In this document: positions 45,891 through 55,770 of the stretch, in pieces
How positions within the stretch are numbered: the stretch's first letter is position 1
Layout of the letters: each line of letters starts with the position of its first letter
NCBI RefSeq assembly: GCF_000219625.1
Contig: NC_018218.1
Location: 4,836,001 to 4,900,000, forward strand
Length of the DNA: 64,000 bases
Direction of reading: 5' to 3'
From: Zymoseptoria tritici IPO323
Lineage: Eukaryota; Ascomycota; Dothideomycetes; Mycosphaerellales; Mycosphaerellaceae
Position numbers and translations under genes: made by a program
Notes under the pieces: generated by a model
Told to the model about the DNA's origin: nothing
Seen by the model: only the letters and a program-made list of their open reading frames with translations
The model's database searches: none

Positions 45891-46181
45891 TAAGTCAAGG
45901 CCAGGTACGATGTCAGGACGGCAAAAGTCGCCGTAAACATGCTGTAGCAGCACGCTTTTGAAGGCGTGCGTGTACTATGGCAGATCCTCTAGCAAGTACG
46001 GTGGCAGGACGGCTTAGATTGACGTACAGATGACTGAACTGTACGGTCGAGATACACTGGCATGCCAGGGTACGTGTAACTCAGCGGGACACATAAGAAA
46101 TGGCAGGACCTCGTCCAAGAACATTGGCGGAGCAACTCATCATTGTGGCAATGTAACTTATCTCGTCCAACAGCAGCTTCC

Positions 46182-48972
46182 CTACCATTCAATATCTCCC
46201 GTCTTGACACGCACCGGCTGCAGAATCTCCTCCTTCACCTCCTCCTCGTTGCCTTCCCACGGGCCAACATTTGCCAATCCCACTCCATCCATTGACCTCA
46301 CCAGCTCGTCGACACGACTCTGCATCTGTTCCGCCATCTGAAGATCAAAAGTCTCCAGTCTCACCTCCCACCACATTCGGTGGCTCGCCACCATCTCCTC
46401 TCTAGTCTCCGCCGCTTTGGCCACAAAGTTGTAGTGTCGGCGGTGACTCTGTCCGCTCGTCTCCAGTTCCTGTGTCTTGACCAGGCGGTATATCATTCCA
46501 TCGAGGTCGTACGAGTAGAATTTTATGGCAGTCACTCGCTGGACAAAGAATTCTCCCGGCGGAACGAAGGCCCGAAATGACGGTGCTTCGCCCGGAGTAC
46601 AGCTCATCGAGGACACAAATTCGGCGATGGCATCGCGAGATGCGGTCTCGTGGTTGAGACCCGGATCGACAAGTGTCACGCGTGCATCCCAAACGCGAAC
46701 AGGGAAGTGGAGGAAAGCGTAGCCCATGGCTCGATCCCGAGCCTTGATTGTGAAGTCGCTCTTGTTCGCTGCGGGCACTGTGATCTTTAGTGGCCAACTC
46801 TTGATGTCCAGGATGGAGATCTCGTAGAAGGCTTCCATCTGCAACCCATTCGCTTCGAATATGCCATTCAGATAGACTGCATCCGAGTCTGCTGAAGTGA
46901 TACGAGGGAGAAAGTCCGTTTTGAGATCGTCCGACATCGAACTGAGTTTCTCCTGGAGCTCCTGAGGAGGGACGGTTCGGTAAGATCCAAGGGTTTTGTC
47001 CTCGGAGCGAGATAGCAATATGCCGATCTGTGCCATGAGCTTCATCCGAGGCTTCGGGGTGAGAGTCTCTTCGTCGGAATCGAAGTCTTCTTCGTCATTG
47101 GACTGGCGTTGCGTCTCCAATGTGTTGGCCAATAATTTGGAAAATGCATCGACAGGCTTCTTAGTCGCGGCAGAACGTACACTGGACGATGAGATGACAG
47201 ACTTGGAAATTGTTTTCGGCGCCTCGACCACCTTCTTGGGCTTTGGAGCGGGCACGGGATCTGGCAGAGGTAGCTGGGCCTTGTAAGCGGGCTTCTTTCC
47301 CGCAGCCTTTGATGTGTTGTTGCCCTTGCCCTTTTTGCCGGCCTTCTGATTCATGGTATTCATCCTCTGAGCGAAACGTGGGTCTGGAGTCTGCAGGCGA
47401 TCAATGACCTCGTCATCACTCTCGTGAGATGCACTTGGCGTTGTATTCGATTCATCCCGAATAGTCGCACGCGGCACCACCGATCTCGCTTTGGACTTTG
47501 TTGGGCGAGCACTGCGACTGTGATGCTCGTACATGGCCTGGGCAGCCGCAGGAGCCAGAAGGCCGACGTCGTCGACTTTGCTATATGCTGAGCCATAGTC
47601 TGGGAAGGATTCCGGGGCAGCGGGCGGAGGGGTTGATAGGGGCTTCAAGGCCGCAGAGTTGCTGCGATTTTGGAGGACAGGCTGTCCTTGAGGTGCCACT
47701 TTTGGCAGGACAGCGTCCCACCCACGATTGTCCACTCGTTGCGCTGGAGCCGCTCGTGATGGTACGGTCATCGGAACTTTCGTGGGGAGGGAGATGGCTT
47801 CGTCAGAGTCACCAGAGTCGTCAGAGTCGTCCTCATTTGCACGGTCAGCGATGGTCGGACCAGACAACATGTCATCGAACGACAACAGCTGCCCAATCTT
47901 GATCTCATTCCCGGATTCCTCCTTTGCACGGTCAGCAATGGTCGGACCAGATAAAATGTCATCGAACGACAACGGCTGTCCCGTCCTGATTTCATCCTCG
48001 GACTCTCCATCGCTCTGGTTCGGATCCTCTGCACCGAGATCGATCAGTGGTGCCACCGTCGGTTTGGAGCCGGCCTTCTCCACGACCTCGCCCTCGATTT
48101 CCGGCACGATTTGTCTCGTCTCACCCACGCCGCGGACCCAGTCCTCCACTCTTGGAGCTCTGGCGTCGATGTGCTCCCACTGATGAACGGCCAGCTCTTC
48201 TTCAACGTCGGACTCAGATCGATCTCGGATGTCGTCCATAGAAGGAAATGTGAGCGCGCTCAGAAAGTCGCCTCCAACAAATGTGCTCACCGCCGCATTC
48301 TTACCATCCCGGCCATTGAACACATATCCCAGCTGAGCGTCCCAGCGAACCGCTCGGCAAGTGAAGCCATAGCTCAGTAAACGTCGGCATGGTTCAGTTC
48401 GAGGCGAAAGAATGCGGCGTAGGAAGTCCTCGGGGAGCTCGTACATCTTGAAGAACTTCACTTGCTTGCCCTCTCCTTCTCCGGTGACGATTATGTGCGT
48501 GAAGACAGGTCGGACATGCGCCGGTGGAGGCTGTAGGAGAGCTTCATCTTCCATCTGTTCTTCGGTGGGCCCGGTGTCGACGCGGTCCAATCTGCTCTGA
48601 GGGTATCGCACGATATCCGGGTCTCTCTGAGATGAAGTCAGCCGCAGCACAACATCGACGCTACATGAGTACTCACCTCTTCACGCTCGGCAGCCTCAAG
48701 CTCTGTTGTGATGTATTTAGCGATGATATCTCCCAAAGCCTCATCGCAGAATGTCCCATGCAACTGGAGACATTGAAGACTAAATATCTGCGCTTGTCAG
48801 TCTGGCGGCGGTGTGCTAGAAATGTGAAGGATCATACCTCTTGCTGGGGGAGCCATTCACATTTTGCGCCGGTGCCCTTCACCTTCTCGTCGAACTGCGC
48901 TGTGATGACCGCGACGGCCTTGGGTTTGAAGACGTAGAGCGAAGCGTGGAAGTAAAGGGAGAGGCCGGACAT
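46182..48972 (-). CDS. large protein of unknown function
   Basis: Exons 48838..48972, 48677..48787 and 46182..48626 give 896 aa, all introns phase 0 (50 nt each). The first exon begins MSGLSLYFHASLYVFKPKAVAVITAQFDEK; the second continues IFSLQCLQLHGTFCDEALGD. Residues about 80-200 look globular (FKMYELPEDFLRRILSPRTE, GYVFNGRDGKNAAVSTF). The centre (200-560) is acidic, Ser/Pro/Lys-rich and includes a 29-residue tandem repeat. The C-terminal ~280 residues look folded again (FLPRITSADSDAVYLNGIFE, FHFP-like AFLHFPVRVWDARVT, FYSYDLDGMIYRLVKTQELE) and end in a helical MAEQMQSRVDELVRSMDG. I know no family name. Confidence 0.75.
47831..48004 (-). repeat. two 87-bp in-frame tandem repeats
   Basis: Units 47831-47917 and 47918-48004 encode near-identical 29-residue blocks containing LSFDD[IM]LSGPTIADRA. 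They are exact multiples of three, so frame is kept. Confidence 0.9.
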
Positions 48973-49738
48973 GATGCGATGAGTTGTGCAGCAGGTGCGT
49001 CCGATGTCAGTGGAGCGAAGTCTAATCTGAATTGCGATGAGTAAGGATGAGATGGTGGATAGGGAGGAGAGATGAAGTGAGATGTTGTTGGAGGGCCAAA
49101 CGTCGCAGAAGATGATCGAAGAGCGTTCGTTTGCTCGTGCAACATCACGCGCTCGAACGTCACCGCCGCATCTGGAAGGAGCAAAAAATGAACAAGCAAT
49201 GCAGGTGTCGTATTGCCCTGAATAGCGTTGGAAACAGGAAGAGGATCTGATAGACTGGCAAGCAAGGCAGCGGTACAACAATGAAGCTGTAGATCAAGCC
49301 GTACAAGCAAGTCAGCAGGACATCTCTACAAGGCGTGACGGTAACTTAGCAAGACATCTTACTCCGCGTGCCAGTGAGGGTGCATGTTCAATGGCAGAAG
49401 AGACTTGGTGGATGTTAGACCAAGATCGCGTACTCTCGTCATCTTTCGCGCCATGATCAACAAGCATCGCACAGCACTTCTATCCAACGTCCTGCTGCCG
49501 TACACGGGGCCTGCTCGACTGGCCTGCTCGACCCATTGGCCTATCACCCTCCCTCTTTCGTTCTTCAGCGTTGCCCTCCCTCTTCATCATCCTGCACATG
49601 TTCATTCGGCGGCGCCGCAAAGCCAGCCGCAACATAGAGCGCAATCATGTCCTCATCATTCATCATTGGTAACATTTCAACCTCTCTTTCCGTCTTTCCT
49701 AGCATCCAAAGGGCTTGTGAAGGTGTTTCCAGCCGGTC
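48973..49738. other. intergenic region
   Basis: Between the start of the unknown minus-strand gene and the stop of the RasGEF gene (also minus). Promoter plus 3' UTR; no separate gene seen. Confidence 0.4.
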
Positions 49739-52559
49739 TCATCGTTTGAAGAAGTCCTTGAATTTTGACGATGGTCCCGAAGACGCCGATGTAGAAGCCG
49801 CAGGTTCACACTGTAGACTGCGCTCGTAGAGCTCCTGGGAATCATCGTTAGTATCGAGATCAAGCCCGTTGACAGTGCATGATAGGATAAGACTCACCTC
49901 TTCATCCTCAAGTAACTTGACGTCCAGCACCAAGTCTTTGATCTGTTGGGAGCCCACAATGTTCTTGTACGGCATGCCCTGCGCCCGCTGTATTCCAATA
50001 ATCACTTCACCCATAATCTCAAACTTCTTCCAGTTGATCCGGCCGTCGGCCACGTCTCCAATGAAAGTCTTGTTGCCCTCTTCCGCCGAGACCAGATCGC
50101 GGCGGTGAAGAGGAAGATACGGAATACGCTCGGTAGAGCTATTCTCCCAAGCGAGGCGGTAGGCGAAATAGGAGCGTGAGCTCGCCATCAGGATCTCCAG
50201 CTTCAGCCAGTCCTTGCCCGTGGCCGGCGAAATCAGCTCTTTCGTCTGACCGAGACGATGTACCGAGGTGGACTTCACTCCGGCGATGATGGCGCCCAAA
50301 GCACTGTAGTTGTTGAACTCCCGCACTTTTCGCGCGATCTTCATGAACTTCTCCAGCATCATTGCACGGTGTTTGGGTTTGTCACGAAGTAAGACGTAAT
50401 TCGCGACCCACCTAGCCAACACGTTGAAGTGATCAGTGATGCGGTTGACGTGAGCGAGGTTCTTGCATCGAGCTTTCTGCTCCTTCGACAAGGAGACGTC
50501 TCGTACGAGATCTCGCGGGCGAATAGCAGAGAACATGATCCAGTCCATGCGCGTGAGCTCCTTGGCAATGAGCTCGTCCGGATGATCCATCAGCATCCGC
50601 CAATGTATTTTCGTCAAAGGCATTCGCGGCATAGGTTCCAGTGTCTGAGCCTGCCTTTGCGCTTGTTCGACATATATCGTCATCTGGTTGGGAAGTTTGG
50701 GCAGGTTCTCGAACTTGACATCGTCGTTGATCGTACTGCCGCTCAGTTCTTGCTCGAAAGTGAATGACGGATCATCGATCAAGGTGCTCGCAGAGGAAGA
50801 CAGCGATGCCCTCCCCGGATCCGAGTTCGCTTCACGATCCTTATCACAATACGCCCAGTGCGTGTCGTCGTCTGCGTGGATAACTTCAGCACCTGCCTTG
50901 ATCTCTCGCGCTGCTGACGCAAACACGCGGGTCTCGGCAAGTTTTCCGACGAACGTCAATAACCGTCTCTTGGTCTTTGGGTATGCAAAGTCTCCAGGAT
51001 ATGCGGTGACCCATTTTTCGAGAATCTCGACATAGCGCAACTGCGTTACTGATCTCATCAGTGCCGCACTGCCATTTCGCTCCAGCAGGTCAAATTTCTC
51101 CACGATTGCTTCGAGCAACCTTCCCGGAGCCGCAAACTTTCGGTACATGGCCAGGAAAATGGCAGCAAATTTGCCGTCAGCCTTCGAGATCGGCTGAGAC
51201 AGCAGTCGCGTGACCAGCTCATCAAAGCTGGCACCGTTCTCCACCAAAGCAGTAGCAGACGCCGACGGCGGCAGGCCTTGTGGGATGTCCGCGGCTGTAA
51301 GCGACGCATACGACGACGATGTGAGCGAGGCATCGCTCGCCGACTCTTCCAAGAGAAATGAACCCTGCATCTGTTCTTCTGTTCGCGGCGCCCGCTGACG
51401 ATCGCCTGTGCTATACGCAATACTAGAGTCGTGTCGGGAGTGTCGCTGGTCTTTGTAGAATGTCGCGCTCAAATCGGAGCTCGCGCGAGAGTGTCCACGC
51501 CTGGTGGAAGATGCGTTCGAGGAGGTGGGGCGTAGTGAACTGGTCTGCGCTCTGCGGCGTGATGATAGACTTCTGCGATGTTCCTCTGAAACAATGCTAT
51601 TCAATAGCATGAAAATGCCACGCTGGTGGCTGTCAGGCTTGTCTTCTGACACCTGCAATGTACTCAGTGTGCTGATGGCTCTTTTTGCGTTGTGCTCGAC
51701 TTGGTCGGGATTGACCTCGCGCTGTGCTTCGGGAGTATCGCACTTGCACGATAGGAGGATTGTGGGTACTGAAGCTTTCGAGATGGCGTCTGTACGAGAA
51801 ATGTATGGTCAGTACTGCCACCGTGCGTACTGCATACGATTGACACTCACTCAGCACCTCGGGCAGCTCTTCAATGCTTGCTTTGTCCTGTACGTCGTAT
51901 AATGCAACCGCGCCATCAATCCTCGGCATCATCTTGTCCTCAATCGTGTCGGGCCAGCTGATGGTATCGTCATCGTCAATGTCGAGTTCGTCGATGGGAA
52001 GCTTCAGCAGTCGGACGAGGTATGTGGTGCCATGGATCGGGAGTTCACCTTCGGCTGCTTGCGAGGATGGAATGGACGGCAGCGCGAGGGCGTGCTGCAT
52101 GAACGTGGACTTGCCCACGTTGGCGGCCCCGATAACTGCAACGTTGAGTTCGGGGAGCGTCTCAGAACTGGAGACTTGCTGCGGAGGCACGGAGAGTTTT
52201 AGTGTCTGACTGTTTCCGTCTGCATGGCCCGCTGTCCCTGACTCTTGTTGGACATGACATACCACTGGACGTTGAAACGGCGAAAAGTGCCTTATAGCTC
52301 CCACAACTCCGGCGACTTCATCCTCATCTTGTCCATCAACATCGACCGGTGGACGAGCGGCACCTCCGGCAGTGTACGCACGCGACGAGTTGGTCAGCAC
52401 CGGTCTTTTATCGGCATCTCGTCTCCGCAGCTCGACTGGGGTGTTTGAATTGGCACGCTCCTTGAGACGCGGACGCTCATTTAAGCTGGTCGTCGAAGCC
52501 GACGATTTGTACTGCGTGCTCTTGGACTTCTCGCGCCGCTGCTGCGAGGACGGCGGCAT
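49739..52559 (-). CDS. Ras guanine-nucleotide exchange factor with N-terminal GTPase-like domain
   Basis: Exons 51851..52559, 49898..51789 and 49739..49834 give 898 aa. An N-terminal Ser/Arg-rich stretch is followed by a P-loop NTPase fold (about 140-290): GAANVGKSTFM is a G1 motif and TILLSCKCD stands where Ras has NKxD, so G4 is altered. RasGEF_N lies at about 423-530 (ASFDELVTRLLSQPI). The catalytic CDC25 domain lies at about 638-867 (ELIAKELTRMDWIMFSAIRPRDL, ITDHFNVLARWVANYVLL, FNNYSALGAIIAGVKS, IPYLPLHRRDL). It should activate Ras-type GTPases at membranes. The last intron (63 nt) has no stop and reads through in frame. The exon-1 join restores LNAISKASVPTILLSCKCD. Confidence 0.9.
49835..49897 (-). 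other. 63-nt stopless intron near the RasGEF C-terminus
   Basis: GTGAGT donor, ACTAAC-like branch and CCCAG acceptor. Retention would insert 21 residues without shifting frame. The intron lies directly after the catalytic domain. Confidence 0.7.
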
Positions 52560-53653
52560 CTTCACCGGCGGGGAGGATCTCGTGTAGCGGAGTCAGCCAT
52601 GCTCTGGTCGCGAATGCGTGCGCGTGTGCGTTGGCTTGCTGGCAGCAATGGCCAGCGCGGACGCTCGGGTCGGTCGTGCAATGGAGGAGGCGATTAATAT
52701 GGGCCGATCGGCGGCACTGCAAGACGCCGAGGCGCAGCGACGATAGCGACGGTATATGATGCTGTTATGAAAGACGCCGACGGCGATGAGGCTCGCAGCT
52801 TGTCCTCGTCTGCATTGACACAAACAAAAGTGCAGCTCGGCTCGGCTTCTGAAGGTCAGGGAAACGCAGCCCAGTCCAGTGGTCCCTCACATCAGCTTCC
52901 CGTCATTTTCATCACCGCACCAAGCCGAAACTCCAAGCTAAAATCGCCTCCTCTTCTTCGACCCCGATCCCAGCCCGCACAACACAACACTGTCCAATTC
53001 TCCACTGCTGCCCAAGTCTCGAATGCGACGAACATGGAAGACGACAGTCTTCGCTGGCTGTAGATCAATCTCTTCTTACCAGGGCATCCTGAACAACGAC
53101 ACTCATATGTCGCCTCTGCTATTGCGACACAAATACATCCGCTGCTCGGACCATCAAGACTCAAGAGCCTGCAAATGCACTATCCATGGCGCCATGCTTG
53201 ACGTCCACTAATGCATCTAAATCTACTACGCCGATCTCTTTCTGTCATTGGCCGCCTGATAGATGTCATTCGACGAATCGGCCTGCCGCCAGCTTTTCTT
53301 TCAATCTGAACGACCAGTCGATGCTCTCGTCCCAACGAATTTGCCTATCGTCACTTGTCGCTCACAGTTCGCTTACCTGCATGCCGACGATCTCGTGTCA
53401 ATCTGCCATTGAGATTTACTTTGGCAGTTCCGATGCTCCCCACGGCGTCCTTGCGGCTATCAGCCGCGTCTGGAACGCGAGTCGTGGTACGGTCTGGTTA
53501 CGGCACACTGATGTCAAGGCTCGATTCTCGAGTGATTTCGTTTCGCATCACATGTGCTGAAGGCATATGCTCAATTTGCGGGTCTGTAGTTCCATAGCTG
53601 TCGTCAATCATATAGCGATACTGATGCAAATGCACGCTCTCAAGCGACCAGCG
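52560..53653. other. intergenic region
   Basis: 1.1 kb upstream of the RasGEF gene (-) and downstream of the mpaB-like gene (-). Small plus-strand frames are present without support. No gene called. Confidence 0.4.
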
Positions 53654-55161
53654 CTACCAACCAACAAGACTCAACATCCCACTTCCGATTCGGATCGACA
53701 CATACGCGCCAACGACCATGACACCCGCTCCAACAAGCAACGTCTTCAAATTCCGGCTCTCGACATGCGAATGCGTTGCCCGATCATCCGCCGCCTCTCC
53801 CATTTCCGTGATGGTACTGTATTCCGGCACGTATTTGAAGTCAAACGTTGTCTCCTTGCCCTTCAATCCAGATGGTGTATGTACAATGATGTTATAGAAT
53901 ACCGTCTTCAGCATGGCGATCTTCTTCCGATCCAAAGACGGAATCGAGCGGTACGTATAGGAGAAGAAGCAGAAGAATAGGCACTGCCCGGCCATGAGTG
54001 CCCAGTAGTAAACGCTTGGTCTCGCAAGACCGAGCTCGTCGCAGAGATCGTTGCCATTCAACCACCGGGCGGAGGCGATAAGAAAGTCGGCGGAAGCAAA
54101 TCCAGGCGGTTGGCCTTCGAGAGATTTGATTACATTATTAGCAAGAATTTTTGACGTCTCTGTGGGCTGGATCTCGTTCATGAGAAGGGTGTCCATTAAT
54201 CGTTCTGCGTCTTCTGGCGTGTCGAACCAGCCTGGTGGACATCCGATGACATGTCCAATGTATCTCCACAATGCGATGTAGTCTGCAATTTCCTGTTTCC
54301 GTGGGTAGATGCCTTGCCGTGGCAGACTGATGTACATGAGCGTGGCGGAAAAGGTCGCTATCGTGGCCAGATTATCCAAGTCGTTGATAGGTATACCCCA
54401 GGCTTCAACGTCGTAGTATTCTGGTTTCGACTGCCGCAACTTCATAATCCGCTGTCGAACAGCAGCATGCAGTAGGCGAACCCGGATCGTCGATGCGAAC
54501 CCATCTCCTCCCGGCTGCATGCTCTCCAGCGACTTGGTACACTGCAAGATATGTTGTGTCGTCTCGTATAGTCTGCCGCGAGCCACCTTTGTCGAGAATC
54601 CACCTGTTCGTGCCAAAGTCTCTACTACCCTCGCTGCACCCATACCTCCCAGAAGAGACTGGTATGCCAATCCAGTGAGACATGCGCCGCCATATCGATA
54701 GAACACATCCTGCCCTCGTTCTAGCTGTGCCCAGTCAACCCACTCCGGAACGATGTTGATCTCCTTCCAAAACTCCGACAGCAATCCATCATTCTCAGCA
54801 TTGTCTCTCAGAACAGCATAAAGGTCGCGAGAGGGTATCTTTGGGGCTTCCGCGTCCTTCTCGTCTACTTTCAACTCGGGTGGTACAACCTTCGTAAATT
54901 GGCTGCTATGTCTCGGGAGCTGTTTCTGCGCTGGTGGCGAGATCTCGTTGAGTCGATCGAGGACTCGTTCGGCGATGGTATCGTACGAGTATTTGAGAGG
55001 ATCGGTTTGTTCGGCGGTAGGATGCTTGTCGGTAAGCTCGAAAGTGTAGCCCCAGCAGCTGCGGTGTGGTCAGGCGGGTGATTTGTGTAACGGTTGACAT
55101 GTGAAAGTACCTACGTCTTGGTGTTGGCTGTGTTGCGGCGGAAGGGATTAGGCCAGGACAT
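53654..55161 (-). CDS. mpaB/rubber-oxygenase-like (DUF2236) protein
   Basis: Exons 55115..55161 and 53654..55058 give 483 aa. The join gives TKTCWGYTFELTDKHPT. Family-typical parts: DVFYRYGGACLTGLAYQSLLGGMGAARVVETLARTGGF, HAAVRQRIMKLR, WGIPINDLDNLATIATFSATLMY, ALWRYIGHVIGCP and LNGNDLCDELGLARPSVYYW. This helical family (ER-bound oxygenase mpaB / rubber oxygenase) uses a b-type heme or metal in the characterised members. The C-terminus has one membrane helix (LLVGAGVMVVGAYVSIRIG), which suggests ER anchoring. In known pathways mpaB cleaves a prenyl side chain; no biosynthetic genes flank it here, so the substrate is open. Confidence 0.87.
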
Positions 55162-55209
55162 CGTAAGAGAATAGCGGTACCCGAGCGTAAGAGAATAGCG
55201 GTACCCGAG
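55162..55209. repeat. 24-bp perfect tandem duplication just upstream of the mpaB-like start codon
   Basis: Two identical 24-bp units, 55162-55185 and 55186-55209, abut the ATG (minus strand) at 55161, so they lie in the 5' UTR. Confidence 0.85.
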
Positions 55210-55770
55210 TGTATACAAAGGAGGATTGCCTCGTACGGGGACTGAAGGAGAAAATGCAAAAGAAGACTGGAACAGAGAAGAGTATAACTGTGTAGGAGAT
55301 ATGGAGAGCTCGTCTCCAGTATTTGAAGTCCTACCAGCCTATCGATGACGGCTTGAAAAGGTTGCAACTCCCAGTTCGGAGACGGTCATGGGACAGCACG
55401 AGGTCGCAACGCACAGCGCAAGAGATTGCAGCGAGGATGAGGTTTAGCGACGATACGGGAAGAAGTTTGAAGCGTTCGGAAGTTCATGGGCGCGATGTGG
55501 GAGGTGTCATCTGGTACAGGGATGCGCGACGTCCAGCTGCCCGCCTCGTCTGAGGCTTGGCAAACACGAGCCATGTACCGTATGAAGTGATGTGACAGCA
55601 CTCGAATGAATCGAACATGTGTGCTGGTCAACACGAAACAGCAGTATTTCGTACAGGGTACTCTAGCATCACAGCTGGACGCCACACCTGCGGGTCGTCC
55701 ATTGCAGGATCAAAGGATCTGCTTCGTACAAGTCACATTCGCTTCACTTCTTTCTTCATCCAACGCAGCT
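55210..55770. other. intergenic region
   Basis: Promoter region of the mpaB-like gene and 3' UTR of the bromodomain gene. Nothing further recognised. Confidence 0.4.
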
